Counted from the first letter of the stretch, positions 8,491-18,685 are shown. The stretch is DNA of 64,000 bases from Micromonospora sp. WMMA1363 (GCF_030345795.1 NZ_JAUALB010000001.1:3092001-3156000), one strand, 5' to 3'. Translations and numbers: made by a program. Notes: a model not told the origin generated them from the letters alone.

Positions 8491-10332
8491 GTGCCTGCGG
8501 AGAGCGACGGCGACCCGACCCCCACCATGGAGCGACATCCGCTGCACAGCCTCTGGCGTCTACGGCGCTACCTGCGCCCGTACGCGGTGGAGTTCGCCTG
8601 GCTGCTGGTCGCCGGCCTGGCCGCCACCGCGGCCGGAATCGCGGTGCCGCTGGTGGCCCGGCGAGTGGTGGACGGCCCGGTTGCTCGACAGGACCCGGAC
8701 GGGCTGCTCCGCCTCGCCGGTCTGGCGCTGCTGTTCGGTCTCGCCGAGGCACTGCTGATCTTCGTCCGGCGCTGGGTGCAGTCGTCCTCCTCGGTGGGCA
8801 TGGAGGCGGCGATCCGCGTCGACCTCTACGCCCATCTGCAACGGCTGCCGGCCAGCTTCCACGACCGGTGGCAGTCCGGTCAGTTGCTGTCCCGGATCAC
8901 CACCGACCTTTCGGTGATCCGCCGGTTCCTCTCCTTCGGCCTGTTCTTCCTGATCCTCAACGTGATCACGTACGTCGTCGTGGTGCTGCTGCTGATCCGG
9001 ATGCACCCCGCGCTGGGGCTGGTGGTGACCGCGAGCGCGGTGCCGCTGTTCCTCATCGCCCGGCGCTTCGCGCAGGCGTACCACGCCGCTTCCCGCCGCA
9101 TGCAGGACCAGCAGGGCGACGTGGCGACACTGGTCGAGGAAACCGCGCAGGGGCTACGCACGATGAGGGCGTACGGGCGGGGCCCGGAGCTCGCCGCCCG
9201 GTTCGCCGCCGGCACCCGGGCGCTGCACGACATCGGGGTCGGCAAGGGACGACTGCTGGCCACGACGGCCGCCCGGCTCGACCTGGTGCCGAACCTCACC
9301 CTGGGCGTCGTACTGGTCGCCGGCGCTGCCGCCACCGCGAACGGAGTGCTCACCATCGGGGAGTTGGTGGCCTTCGTCAGCCTCCAGCTCATGCTGATCT
9401 GGCCGGTACAGGGAATGGGCTGGATCATCGCCGGCGGGCAGGAAGCCGCGACGGCCGCCGACCGGGTGTGCGAGGTATTCGACACCTCCCCGGCCATCGT
9501 GGACCGACCGCACGCGGTCGCGCTGCCCCGGCCCGAGGTAGGTGGCCGGCTGGCGTTCGAGGGTGTCTCGTTCCGCTATCCGGGCGCGGCGTCGGCGGTG
9601 CTGGACAGCGTGAACCTGACCGTGGAGCCGGGCGAGACAGTGGCGCTGGTCGGTGCGACCGGCTCCGGCAAGAGCACCCTGTTGTCGCTGGTGCCAAGGC
9701 TGCACGAGGTAACGAGCGGACGGATCACTCTGGACGGCCACGACGTGCGGGACCTGCGGCTGGCCTCGCTGCGCCGCCTGGTCGGGGTGGCTTTCGAGGA
9801 ACCGACGCTGTTCTCCATGTCGGTGTGGGAGAACCTCACGCTGGGCCGGCCGGAGGCCGGGGAGGAAGAGGTCCATGCCGCGCTCGCGCTGGCGCAGGCC
9901 GACTTCGCGTTCAGTCTGCCGTGGGGGCTGGCCACCCGGGTGGGCGAGCAGGGTCTGTCGCTATCCGGCGGACAGCGGCAGCGGCTGGCGCTGGCCCGGG
10001 CCGTACTCGGCCGGCCGGCACTGCTCGTTCTCGACGACCCGTTGTCCGCCCTCGACGTGCACACCGAGTCCCTGGTGGAGGGGGCGCTGCGAAGGATGCT
10101 GTGCGAGACCACGGCCCTGGTCGTGGCACACCGGCCGTCCACCGTCGCGCTCGCCGACCGCGTCGCTCTGCTGGAGCAGGGTCGGGTCACGGCGGTGGGA
10201 CGCCACCCGGAGCTGCTCGCCACCGTGCCCGCGTACCGCGCGCTGCTCTCGGCCGACCCGCCGTCGGGCCCGCCCGCCCCGCCGGCGGCGGGTAGTCCCA
10301 TGCCCGGCGGGCGGGGCCTGGTGCGGTCGTGA
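8491..10332 (+). CDS. ABC exporter half-transporter, subunit 1 (degenerate ATP site)
   Basis: This 613-residue half-transporter has a six-helix type-IV exporter membrane domain (about residues 25-310) and a nucleotide-binding domain. Walker A is GATGSGKST, the signature is LSGGQRQRLALARA and Walker B is LLVLDDPLSALD. The catalytic Glu after Walker B is Asp here, the hallmark of the degenerate subunit of heterodimeric exporters. The GTG start follows TACCGT at 6 nt, probably a leaderless promoter. The stop overlaps the next gene by 4 bp (GTGA). The substrate cannot be deduced. Homologues are often called multidrug transporters. Confidence 0.93.
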   Translation: MPAESDGDPTPTMERHPLHSLWRLRRYLRPYAVEFAWLLVAGLAATAAGIAVPLVARRVVDGPVARQDPDGLLRLAGLALLFGLAEALLIFVRRWVQSSSSVGMEAAIRVDLYAHLQRLPASFHDRWQSGQLLSRITTDLSVIRRFLSFGLFFLILNVITYVVVVLLLIRMHPALGLVVTASAVPLFLIARRFAQAYHAASRRMQDQQGDVATLVEETAQGLRTMRAYGRGPELAARFAAGTRALHDIGVGKGRLLATTAARLDLVPNLTLGVVLVAGAAATANGVLTIGELVAFVSLQLMLIWPVQGMGWIIAGGQEAATAADRVCEVFDTSPAIVDRPHAVALPRPEVGGRLAFEGVSFRYPGAASAVLDSVNLTVEPGETVALVGATGSGKSTLLSLVPRLHEVTSGRITLDGHDVRDLRLASLRRLVGVAFEEPTLFSMSVWENLTLGRPEAGEEEVHAALALAQADFAFSLPWGLATRVGEQGLSLSGGQRQRLALARAVLGRPALLVLDDPLSALDVHTESLVEGALRRMLCETTALVVAHRPSTVALADRVALLEQGRVTAVGRHPELLATVPAYRALLSADPPSGPPAPPAAGSPMPGGRGLVRS

Positions 10333-12230
10333 CCGGCGCGGACGGCGGCACCGAACTGCCACCACGCTCCATGCCATCCCCGCGCCGGCCCCCCGACCTG
10401 GCAGGTTGGCGCGGAGTCGCCACCGACCCGGACGCCGACCGCAGCCGCGCCGAGAACTCCGACCCGGCTGCGGTGGCCCGGCTGCGCACCCGCAGTCGGG
10501 TGCTGCTGCGAAACCTGCTGCGCCCGCACCGGTGGCCGCTGATCGCCGCGGTCGCGCTACTGCTCACCCAGAACGCCGCGGGCATGGCCGGGCCGTACCT
10601 CGTGATGCTCGGCATCGACCGGGCCATCCCGCCGCTGCGGGCCGGCGACCCCGGCCCGCTGATCGGGATCGCTGCCGCGTTCGCCGTCGCCGCCGCGCTG
10701 GAGTACGCGGCGCGCCGTGGCTTCCTCGTGCTCTCCGCGCGGATCGGCCAGGCCGTTCTGCTCGACCTCCGGCAGCGGGTGCACGGCCAGTTCCTCCGGC
10801 TGTCGGTGGCGTTCCACGAAAGGTACTCGTCGGGACGGATGGTTTCCCGACTCACCAGCGACCTCGACTCGATCGGCGAGCTGGTCGGCGGCGGCATCGA
10901 CAGCCTGGTCCTCGCCGCCCTGTCCATCCTGTCGGTGGCCGCCATCCTCCTGTGGCTGGATCTGCCGCTGGCCGTCGTGACCCTGCTCGCCTTTCCCTTC
11001 CTGTTCTTGCTGTCGCGCTGGTTCGCCCGTGCCTCGGCCGCCGCGTACCGGCGCACCCGCGAGACAATCGCGCTGGTCATCGTCCATTTCGTCGAGTCCA
11101 TGCGGGGCGTGCGGGCGGTGCACGCGTTTCGGCGTGAAACCCGTAACCAGCGGATCTTCACGACGGTCAGCGACGACTACCGGCAGGCCAGCGTGCACGC
11201 GTTCCGGCTGATCGCCACCTACTCGCCGGGGATCAAGGTGATCGGCAACGTCACCGTGGCGGTCGTCCTGTGCTACGGCGGCTGGCGGGCGCTGGGCGGC
11301 CACATCGAGATCGGGGTGCTCGCCGCCTTCCTGCTCTACCTGCGGCGATTCTTCGAGCCGATGCAGGAACTGAGCCAGTTCTACAACTCGTTGCAGTCGG
11401 CCACGGCCGCGCTGGAGAAGCTCGCCGGGGTGCTCGACGAACGCCCAGCGGTGCCCGAGCCGGTCCGACCCGTGCCGCTGCCCGCCGGGCCCGGCCGGGG
11501 CGCGGTCGCCTTCCGGTCGGTCACCTTCGGGTACCACCCGGCCGACCCGGTCCTGACCGGCCTCGACCTGGAGGTCCCGGCCGGCCAGACCGTCGCGCTG
11601 ATCGGCCCGACCGGTACCGGCAAGTCGACCATCGCCAAACTGCTCGCCCGCTTTTACGACCCGTCCGGCGGCGCGGTGCTGCTGGACGGGGTCGACCTGC
11701 GCGACGTCGTCGACGCCGAGCTGCGTCGCGCGCTCGTGCTGGTCACCCAGGAGACCCACCTGTTCGGCGGCACGGTCGCGGAGAACATCCGCTTCGGCCG
11801 TCCCGAGGCAGACGACGCCGCCCTGGAGGCCGCCGCGCGAGCGACCGGCGCCCATGACTTCATCGCCGCGCTCCCCGACGGGTACGCAACCCAGGTGCAC
11901 CGCCGTGGCGGCCGGCTCTCCGCCGGCCAGCGGCAACTCGTCGCCTTCACCCGCGCCTTCCTGGCCGATCCGACGGTGTTGATCCTCGACGAGGCGACCT
12001 CGTCGCTCGACATCCCGACCGAGCGGGCAGTCCAGCGTGCCCTGGGCACGATCCTGCGGGACCGGACCGCGCTGGTGATCGCGCACCGGCTATCCACAGT
12101 CGAGATCGCCGACCGGGTGGTGGTGCTGGAGTCGGGACGGATCGTCGAGGACGGTCCGCCGGCACAGCTCGCCCGCGGTGGCGGGCGGTACGCCGCGCTG
12201 CACCGCCAGTGGCGCGAGTCGCTGGGTTAG
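10329..12230 (+). CDS. ABC exporter half-transporter, subunit 2 (catalytic)
   Basis: This 633-residue partner of the preceding gene starts at a GTG overlapping its stop. After a roughly 55-residue polar extension come six transmembrane helices, then the NBD with Walker A GPTGTGKST, signature LSAGQRQLVAFTRA and Walker B VLILDEATSSLD with the canonical catalytic Glu. Its signature is LSAGQ rather than LSGGQ. In heterodimers the degenerate site combines the Asp-type Walker B of one chain with the altered signature of the other, and that is exactly the pattern here. The pair should act as one asymmetric exporter in the cell membrane. Confidence 0.93.
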   Translation: MTGADGGTELPPRSMPSPRRPPDLAGWRGVATDPDADRSRAENSDPAAVARLRTRSRVLLRNLLRPHRWPLIAAVALLLTQNAAGMAGPYLVMLGIDRAIPPLRAGDPGPLIGIAAAFAVAAALEYAARRGFLVLSARIGQAVLLDLRQRVHGQFLRLSVAFHERYSSGRMVSRLTSDLDSIGELVGGGIDSLVLAALSILSVAAILLWLDLPLAVVTLLAFPFLFLLSRWFARASAAAYRRTRETIALVIVHFVESMRGVRAVHAFRRETRNQRIFTTVSDDYRQASVHAFRLIATYSPGIKVIGNVTVAVVLCYGGWRALGGHIEIGVLAAFLLYLRRFFEPMQELSQFYNSLQSATAALEKLAGVLDERPAVPEPVRPVPLPAGPGRGAVAFRSVTFGYHPADPVLTGLDLEVPAGQTVALIGPTGTGKSTIAKLLARFYDPSGGAVLLDGVDLRDVVDAELRRALVLVTQETHLFGGTVAENIRFGRPEADDAALEAAARATGAHDFIAALPDGYATQVHRRGGRLSAGQRQLVAFTRAFLADPTVLILDEATSSLDIPTERAVQRALGTILRDRTALVIAHRLSTVEIADRVVVLESGRIVEDGPPAQLARGGGRYAALHRQWRESLG

Positions 12231-12303
12231 GGGCGGGGATCCCGACGTGCAACCGTCGGAGTAATCCGGTGCCCGGCAGCTGGGTGCTGCCTACGATCGA
12301 CCG

Positions 12304-14919
12304 ATGACTGATACGGCAAGGACGGCCCGCGCCGGCGTCCCCGAGCGTCCGACCCTGGACGGGCTCGAGGAGACCTGGGCGCGCCGCTGGCAGGAGGACG
12401 GCACGTACGCGTTCGACCGGTCCAGAGCCGCTGTCCGGGGTCGCGGCGGGGCATCAGACGCGCCGGCCCCGGCCGGCCGTGGGGCCGACGTGTACGCGAT
12501 CGACACCCCGCCGCCGACCGTATCCGGCGAGCTGCACATGGGGCACGTCTTCTCGTACACGCACACCGACCTGGTGGCCCGGTTCCAGCGGATGCGCGGT
12601 CGGGCCGTGTTCTACCCGATGGGCTGGGACGACAACGGCCTGCCGACCGAGCGCCGGGTGCAGAACGTGTACGGGGTGCGCTGCGACCCGGAGCTGCCCT
12701 ACGACCCCTCGTGGGTGCCGCCGGCCGCGCCGGTGGACGACGCCGCCCGCAAGGACCCGACACCGATCTCCCGGCGCAACTTCATCGAGCTGTGCGAGCG
12801 GCTCACCATCGCCGACGAGCAGGTGTTCGAGGCGCTGTGGCGGCGCCTCGGGTTGTCCGTGGACTGGTCGCTGACGTACACGACGATCGGGCGGGTCGCG
12901 CGGGCCACCAGCCAGCGCGCGTTCCTACGCAACCTGGCTCGGGGCGAGGCCTACCAGGCGGAGGCGCCGACCCTGTGGGACGTCGGGTTCGCCACGGCCG
13001 TGGCGCAGGCCGAGTTGACGGACCGGGAGCGCCCGGGCGCGTACCACCGGCTGCGGTTCCGCGGGCCCGACGGCCGGGCGGTGCTGATCGACACCACTCG
13101 GCCGGAGCTGCTGCCGGCGTGTGTGGCGCTGGTCTGTCACCCGGACGACGAGCGGTACGCGGATCTGGTCGGCGCGGCCGCGCGTACCCCGGTCTTCGGG
13201 GTGGAGGTGCCGGTGCGCGCGCACCCGCTGGCGGACCCGGCCAAGGGCACCGGCATCGCGATGGTCTGCACTTTCGGCGACCTGGCCGACGTGACCTGGT
13301 GGCGGGAGCTGCGGCTGGACACCCGGGTGGTGATCGGCCGGGACGGCCGGCTGCTGCCGGAAGCCCCGGCCGGAGTGCCGGGGGAACCGTACGCGGCGTT
13401 GGCCGGACAGACCGTCAACGGCGCCCGGCGGACCGTGGTGGAGCTGCTGGCCGACGCGGGCGACCTGGTCGGCGAGCCACGCCCGATCACGCACCCGGTG
13501 AAGTTCTACGAACGGGGCGACCGGCCACTGGAGATCGTCTCCACCCGGCAGTGGTACCTGCGCAACGGCGGCCGGGACGCCGATCTCCGCGCGCAGCTGC
13601 TGGCCCGAGGCCGGGAACTGCGCTGGGTGCCGGAGCACATGCGGCACCGCTACGAGCACTGGGTGGGCGGCTTGACCGGGGACTGGCTGGTCAGCCGGCA
13701 GCGCTTCTTCGGCGTGCCGGTGCCGGTGTGGTACCGGCTCGACGACGCCGGCGAGCCGGACTGGTCCCAACCTCTCACACCGGAGGAGGCCGCGCTGCCG
13801 GTCGACCCCTCCACCGACGCGCCGCCCGGGTACGACGAGTCGCTGCGCGGCGTGCCGGGCGGCTTCGTCGGCGACCCGGACGTGCTCGACACCTGGGCCA
13901 CCTCGTCGCTGACCCCGCAGATCGCCGGCGGCTGGGAGACCGACCCGGACCTGTTCGGCCGGGTGTTCCCGATGGACCTTCGCCCCCAGGGGCAGGAGAT
14001 CATCCGGACCTGGCTGTTCGCCACGGTGGTCCGCTCCCACCTGGAGCACGGCACGCTGCCCTGGCGGGACGCGGAGCTGTCTGGCTGGATCCTCGATCCG
14101 GACCGCAAGAAGATGTCCAAGTCCAAGGGGAACGTGGTCACCCCGATGGCGCTGCTGGAGCAGCACGGCTCGGACGCGGTGCGGTACTGGGCGGCCAGCG
14201 GCCGGCCCGGCACCGACCTGGCCTTCGACCCGGCGCAGATCAGGGTGGGTCGGCGGCTCGCCACGAAGCTGCTGAACGCGTCGCGGTTCACCCTCGGGCT
14301 GGGCGCCGCCGACGTGTTGCGTACCCCGGCGAGCGAACCGCTGGACCGGTCGATGCTCGCCGAGCTGTCGGGCGTGGTCGCCACGGCGACCTCCGCGTTC
14401 GAGGCGTACGACCACACGGCCGCGGTGCAGGCCACCGAGGCCTTCTTCTGGCGGTTCTGCGACGACTACATCGAACTGGTGAAGGAGCGTGCCTACGGCA
14501 GCGGGGCGGGGGCGGACTCCGCCCGCGCGGCGCTGGCCACCGCGCTCTCGGTGCAGTTGCGGCTCTTCGCCCCGGTGCTGCCGTACGCGACCGAGGAGGT
14601 GTGGTCCTGGTGGCGGTACGGCTCGGTGCATCGGGCGCCGTGGCCGACCACGTACGAGGTGGGGCGCGCCGTCACCGGGGAGGGCGACCCGGCGTTACTG
14701 CGACTGGCCGGGGACGCGCTCAGCCAGGTGCGGCGCGCCAAGTCGGAGCGGAAGCTGTCGATGAGGGCGGAGGTTCCGCTGGCCGAGGCGCTCGGCCCGG
14801 CCGCGCTGCTCGACCGGCTTACGGTCGTCGCTGACGACCTGAGGGCGGCCGGCCGGATCGGCAAGCTCGACCTCCTCCCGGACCGCACCCCCGACCTGGT
14901 CGTCGTCTGTGCCTTCTGA
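12304..14919 (+). CDS. valS: Valine--tRNA ligase
   Basis: This 871-residue class-Ia synthetase charges tRNA-Val. The HIGH-like motif is HMGH (residues 78-81), followed by the [13 protein letters not shown] region. The large editing domain spans roughly residues 200-400, and KMSKSKGN begins at residue 603. The C-terminal anticodon-binding domain ends with a short tail, and the long C-terminal coiled coil of E. coli ValS looks absent or reduced. The 871-residue length suits shorter actinobacterial enzymes. TACGAT lies 6 nt before the ATG with no ribosome binding site, so it is probably leaderless. A tandem repeat and a large hairpin follow. Confidence 0.97.
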   Translation: MTDTARTARAGVPERPTLDGLEETWARRWQEDGTYAFDRSRAAVRGRGGASDAPAPAGRGADVYAIDTPPPTVSGELHMGHVFSYTHTDLVARFQRMRGRAVFYPMGWDDNGLPTERRVQNVYGVRCDPELPYDPSWVPPAAPVDDAARKDPTPISRRNFIELCERLTIADEQVFEALWRRLGLSVDWSLTYTTIGRVARATSQRAFLRNLARGEAYQAEAPTLWDVGFATAVAQAELTDRERPGAYHRLRFRGPDGRAVLIDTTRPELLPACVALVCHPDDERYADLVGAAARTPVFGVEVPVRAHPLADPAKGTGIAMVCTFGDLADVTWWRELRLDTRVVIGRDGRLLPEAPAGVPGEPYAALAGQTVNGARRTVVELLADAGDLVGEPRPITHPVKFYERGDRPLEIVSTRQWYLRNGGRDADLRAQLLARGRELRWVPEHMRHRYEHWVGGLTGDWLVSRQRFFGVPVPVWYRLDDAGEPDWSQPLTPEEAALPVDPSTDAPPGYDESLRGVPGGFVGDPDVLDTWATSSLTPQIAGGWETDPDLFGRVFPMDLRPQGQEIIRTWLFATVVRSHLEHGTLPWRDAELSGWILDPDRKKMSKSKGNVVTPMALLEQHGSDAVRYWAASGRPGTDLAFDPAQIRVGRRLATKLLNASRFTLGLGAADVLRTPASEPLDRSMLAELSGVVATATSAFEAYDHTAAVQATEAFFWRFCDDYIELVKERAYGSGAGADSARAALATALSVQLRLFAPVLPYATEEVWSWWRYGSVHRAPWPTTYEVGRAVTGEGDPALLRLAGDALSQVRRAKSERKLSMRAEVPLAEALGPAALLDRLTVVADDLRAAGRIGKLDLLPDRTPDLVVVCAF

Positions 14920-14932
14920 CCGCGTGGGCCGC

Positions 14933-14980
14933 AACCGGCATCGCCGCTACCGTCCGAACCGGCATCGCCGCCACCGTCCG
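14933..14980. repeat. Tandem 24-bp direct repeat, two copies
   Basis: Two adjacent 24-bp copies beginning AACCGGCATCGCCGC differ at a single position. They lie just downstream of valS and upstream of the convergent-gene hairpin. No open frame or binding motif is evident. Confidence 0.6.
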
Positions 14981-15009
14981 TGAGGGCGCCGGAAGAAGCG
15001 GTCGCCGCA

Positions 15010-15057
15010 GAGCGATATGACTGTGAGGAATAGATGTGCCACACAGTCATATCGCTC
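15010..15057. terminator. 16-bp perfect inverted repeat between convergent genes
   Basis: The arms at 15010-15025 and 15042-15057 (GCGATATGACTGTG and its complement) are perfectly complementary, with a 16-nt loop. The arms are far more AT-rich than the surroundings. The position between valS and the convergent ABC operon fits a bidirectional terminator. The unusual composition also suggests an imported or repeated element. Confidence 0.6.
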
Positions 15058-15111
15058 GTACCCGTCATCGTTTCCACGACACGTCCGGCGGTGCGGGGCC
15101 CGTGGGTCGGG

Positions 15112-15822
15112 TCAGCTGGTTTCGCCCGCCACCGAGAACGACCGGAGGCGGTCGATGGCCAGGGCGGTGAAGCCGACCGCGATCAGCGTCGTCATCACGG
15201 TCGCGACCGGCACCGAGACGTCGGTGGCGAGCAGCTCGGTCGGAGCGAAGCGGTCGGCGAGCGCGATCACGTACTGCTGGATGGAGAGCACCTTCGTGCC
15301 GCTGACGAAGTTGCCGAGCAGCCCTTCCCAGATCAGCACGTAGACCAGGCCGAGCAGCACGGGCCGCCGGGCGACCAGGCTGAGCGCCACGAAGAACGCC
15401 GAGTACGCCACCGCCCCGATCGACGCGGCGGCGGCGAGTGCCAGGCCAAGGCGTACCGAGTCGGCCAGTACGCCGGCGACGTAGAGCGGCACGGCGACGG
15501 TGACCGCGGTGACGCCGGCGGCGACCGCCAGCTTCGGCAGCACGATCTGCCAGCGCGGCAGCGGCTTGGTCAGGATGTGCACCACGGTGCCATCGTCGAT
15601 CTCGGCGCCCAGCACGCCGGTGCCGACGATCAGGGCGACCACCGGCAGCACCACGGCCAGCCCGAGGCCGACCAGCACCGGCGGGCCCCACGCACCCGGG
15701 TCCACCCGGAGCGTGCGGGACAGCACGGCGAGCAGCACCAGCAGCACCGGCAGCGGAAGCAGCAGCAGGAAGCGCCGGCGCCCGAACAGCCCCCGCGCGG
15801 TGATCCAGGAAACGGTAGACAT
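15112..15822 (-). CDS. ABC transporter permease (second pair)
   Basis: This 236-residue membrane protein (starting MSTVSWITARGLFGRRR) has about six hydrophobic helices and an ABC-2-type signature around GAEIDDGTVVHILTKPLPR. That is the cytoplasmic segment before helix 3 typical of permeases that partner CcmA-type ATPases. The ATG shares one base with the stop of the upstream ATPase gene. It is the last gene of a four-gene overlapping operon. Apparent longer in-frame reading upstream is only the shadow of the ATPase gene. Confidence 0.88.
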   Translation of the reverse strand: MSTVSWITARGLFGRRRFLLLLPLPVLLVLLAVLSRTLRVDPGAWGPPVLVGLGLAVVLPVVALIVGTGVLGAEIDDGTVVHILTKPLPRWQIVLPKLAVAAGVTAVTVAVPLYVAGVLADSVRLGLALAAAASIGAVAYSAFFVALSLVARRPVLLGLVYVLIWEGLLGNFVSGTKVLSIQQYVIALADRFAPTELLATDVSVPVATVMTTLIAVGFTALAIDRLRSFSVAGETS

Positions 15823-16778
15823 CAGGCCTCCACCAGGTAGGAGAAGACGCTCTCCAGGGACTCGTCCTCGGGCACCAGCTGCCGGACCCGGATGCTCTGC
15901 GCCTGCGCGATCTTCGGCAGCGCCCGGGTGAAGGCGCCGTAGTCCCCGGCCCGAACGGTCAGCCCGGCACGGGTCAGCTCCACGCCGGTCACCGACGGTT
16001 CGGCCATCAACGCGACCGCCAGCGCCCGGTCGTCGGTGGACCGGACGGCGAAGACGTGCGGCCGGTTGGTCATCAGACGGCGGATCGTCCGGAAGTCGCC
16101 CGAGGCGGCGAGCCGGCCGGCGACCATCACCTGGACGGTACCCGAGACCTGCTCGACCTCCTCCAGGATGTGCGAGCTGAACAGGATGGTCCGTCCGGCG
16201 ACGCCGAGCTGGTGCAGCAGGTCCATCATGTGTAGCCGCTGCCGTGGGTCCATGCCGTTGAACGGCTCGTCGAGCAGCAGCACCTGCGGGTCGTGGACCA
16301 GCGCCGCCGCCACCCGCGCCCGCTGCCGCATGCCCTTGGAGTACGTGCCGATCCGGCGGGACTGCGCACCCTCCAACTCGACCAGAGCGATCGCTCGGCG
16401 CGCCGCCTCCTCCGGGTCGGGCAGCCGGTGCAGCCTGGCACTGGCCAGCACGAACTCGTGCGCGGTGAGGAAGGCGTGCACCGCCTCCCGCTCGCTGACC
16501 AGGCCCAGCCTCCGGTAGACGTCGGGGTTGCGCCAGGTCGGCGCCCCGTCCAGGGCCACCGTGCCACGCGACGGCGCCAGGAAACCAGCCATCATGTGCA
16601 GCAACGTCGTCTTGCCGGCACCGTTCGGGCCCAGCAGCCCGGTGACACCGGGCCCGAGGGCCATGCTCACGTCGTTGACGGCGACCACGTTGCCGTACCA
16701 GCGGGACACGCCCGCCAGCTCCAGGGTGCTCGTCGTGCGGGTGGGGGCCGGCGTCCGCTCGGCACTGATCGCGCTCAT
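15822..16778 (-). CDS. ABC transporter ATP-binding protein (second pair)
   Basis: This 318-residue CcmA/NatA-like ATPase has Walker A GPNGAGKTT, signature region YSKGMRQRARVAAALVHDP, Walker B VLLLDEPFNGMD and switch His in FSSHILEEV. The roughly 85-residue C-terminal extension is common in drug/antibiotic exporter ATPases. It overlaps both neighbours, which guarantees coupled translation with the permeases. The substrate is unknown. Confidence 0.92.
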   Translation of the reverse strand: MSAISAERTPAPTRTTSTLELAGVSRWYGNVVAVNDVSMALGPGVTGLLGPNGAGKTTLLHMMAGFLAPSRGTVALDGAPTWRNPDVYRRLGLVSEREAVHAFLTAHEFVLASARLHRLPDPEEAARRAIALVELEGAQSRRIGTYSKGMRQRARVAAALVHDPQVLLLDEPFNGMDPRQRLHMMDLLHQLGVAGRTILFSSHILEEVEQVSGTVQVMVAGRLAASGDFRTIRRLMTNRPHVFAVRSTDDRALAVALMAEPSVTGVELTRAGLTVRAGDYGAFTRALPKIAQAQSIRVRQLVPEDESLESVFSYLVEA

Positions 16779-17653
16779 CGGGCGGCCACCTTCCGGTATC
16801 GGGCCAGCAGCAGGGTGACGCAGGCGGCGACGAGCACCACGGCGGTGACCGCGTAGACCGGGCCGAACCCGCCGATCGGCGGTCCACCCCCCTCGGGCAC
16901 CAACAGGTCACCCAGGGCCCAGGTGCCCACGCCGTTGACCAGGGTCGAGGGCGAGGCCAGGAAGGCCAGCTCGTTGACGGCCCGGGCGGGCAGGATGGAC
17001 AGCACGCCGACGATCGGCGTGGTCATCAGGAAGACCGCCACGATCCCGCCGGCGCCGAACGCCCGCTTGCCGGTGAGCGCGGCCACCAGCAGCCCGATCG
17101 AGGCGAAGACCGCCGCCCAGAGGCCGGCGTAGAGCAGGCCCGGCAGCAGGTCGAGCACCTCGTTCCAGACGCCTCGCATCCCCTCCTTGGTGGTGAAGGC
17201 GGCGCCGAGGAACATCACCAGTTGCGGCCCGCCGAGCAGCAGCCACAGGGCCGTGACGAGGGCGAGTAGCTTGGCGAGCGGGTAGTGCGACCGGGGTAGC
17301 GGCCGGGAGAAGTACAGCGGCATGACCCCGCTGCGCAGGTCCCGGCTGACCAGTTCCGGGGCGGCCACCGCGACGAAGAAGATGACCAGCCAGCTCATCG
17401 CGTCGGCGAACTGCGCGTACGTCATGACGACCTGGCCGATCTGGCTGCGGACGGCGGTGACGCCGGCAGCCACCACGGTCACGATGCCCACCACCAGCCA
17501 GGGAAACATCTTCGCCTTGGCGCTGCGGCCGAAGCCGAAGACGGTCCGCAGCCCGTGCAGGTACAGCGCCCCGAACACGGCACCCCGGCCCAGCCGAGGA
17601 CCCGGGTAGCGCTGGTACCCGATGTCGTGGATGACACCGGTCGGCTCAGACAT
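16775..17653 (-). CDS. ABC transporter permease (first pair)
   Basis: This 292-residue permease has about six transmembrane helices. Its N-terminal signature is IGYQRYPGPRLGRGAVFGALYLHGLRTVFG, followed by SRDLRSGVMPLYFSRPLPRSHYPLAK before the third helix, typical of ABC-2 permeases. It overlaps the ATPase genes on both sides (4 bp downstream, 8 bp upstream). It probably pairs with the ATPase at 17646-18560, though mixed complexes with the second pair cannot be excluded. Confidence 0.9.
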   Translation of the reverse strand: MSEPTGVIHDIGYQRYPGPRLGRGAVFGALYLHGLRTVFGFGRSAKAKMFPWLVVGIVTVVAAGVTAVRSQIGQVVMTYAQFADAMSWLVIFFVAVAAPELVSRDLRSGVMPLYFSRPLPRSHYPLAKLLALVTALWLLLGGPQLVMFLGAAFTTKEGMRGVWNEVLDLLPGLLYAGLWAAVFASIGLLVAALTGKRAFGAGGIVAVFLMTTPIVGVLSILPARAVNELAFLASPSTLVNGVGTWALGDLLVPEGGGPPIGGFGPVYAVTAVVLVAACVTLLLARYRKVAAR

Positions 17654-18560
17654 TGCTGGGCTCCCTCGTGGCGAACAACTCGGCCACCCGGTGCCGGCGC
17701 TGGTCCAGCCGGTGCAGCGGCAGGTCCAGCTCGGCGACCGCGCCGAGGATCAAATCGTAGGTGGCGTCGTCAGCGAGCGGGACGAGCAGCAGCCGCCCCT
17801 CCCGGGTCACCGGGAGTCGGTACCCGGCGAGCCGGGCGGCCAGTTCCTCCGTGCCCTCGCTGACCTCGACCGCGAGCACGTCGGTGGCCGTGGTCATCGC
17901 GGAGATGTGGTCGGCGCGCAGCAGCCGGCCGCCGTCGATGGCGACCAGCGTGTCACAGATCCGCTCCACCTCGCCGAGCAGGTGCGAACAGACGAGCACG
18001 GAGATGCCGAACTCGGTGCCGATCCGATGGACCAGGGCGAGCATGGCGTCCCGCCCGGCCGGGTCGAGGCCGTTCGTGGGCTCGTCGAGGAGCAACAGGT
18101 CCGGGTCGTGCACGAGCGCTTGGGCCAGCTTGACCCGCTGCTTCATACCGGTCGAGTAGCCACCGACGGGCCGGTACCGCTCCTCGTAGAGCCCGACGTG
18201 CCGTAGTGCCTCGCTGGCCCGCTCGCGGGCCACCGTCCGGGGCAGGCCGCTCATCCGGCCAAGGTGGGTGACCAGCTCGGCGGCGCTGAGGTCGGGGGGC
18301 AGGGCATCGTGCTCCGGCATGTAGCCGACCCGGGCGCGTACCTGGTCAGGCTGGGTGGTCGGGTCCAGGCCGAGCACCCGGGCCCGCCCGCTGGTCGGGT
18401 TGAGCAGACCGAGCAAGATCTTGATCAACGTGGACTTGCCGGCGCCGTTCGCGCCGACCAGGCCGATGATGCCAGGCTGGACCTCGACGGTCAGGTCGGC
18501 CAGCGCGGTGACCCCACCCCCGTACGTCTTGGTCAGCGATTCGGTCGCGATGAGTGTCAC
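17646..18560 (-). CDS. ABC transporter ATP-binding protein (first pair)
   Basis: This ATPase has Walker A GANGAGKST, signature YSTGMKQRVKLAQALVHDP, Walker B LLLLDEPTNGLD and switch region CSHLLGEVERI. I placed the start at the GTG at 18560 (303 aa) because TAGGCT lies 7 nt upstream, giving a leaderless message. The longer in-frame start at 18587 would overlap that box. As first gene of the operon it is followed, each with a short overlap, by permease, ATPase and permease. Confidence 0.9.
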   Translation of the reverse strand: MTLIATESLTKTYGGGVTALADLTVEVQPGIIGLVGANGAGKSTLIKILLGLLNPTSGRARVLGLDPTTQPDQVRARVGYMPEHDALPPDLSAAELVTHLGRMSGLPRTVARERASEALRHVGLYEERYRPVGGYSTGMKQRVKLAQALVHDPDLLLLDEPTNGLDPAGRDAMLALVHRIGTEFGISVLVCSHLLGEVERICDTLVAIDGGRLLRADHISAMTTATDVLAVEVSEGTEELAARLAGYRLPVTREGRLLLVPLADDATYDLILGAVAELDLPLHRLDQRRHRVAELFATREPSNV

Positions 18561-18685
18561 GCCCGCAAGCCTAGGCAGGTTGGGCACGTTCCGCGTATCC
18601 GGCGCGCCCCTGATCCGCCCACTAGGGGTGCGGCGTAAGGCTCCGGTAAGTTCTCCGACGGCGTTGCCGCGCCAGACTGGGCGGC

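Noticed and set aside
15112..16911. A 599-codon frame suggesting a fused ABC protein
   Set aside because: Only its last 236 codons are real permease; the upstream part is an out-of-frame reading of the ATPase gene.
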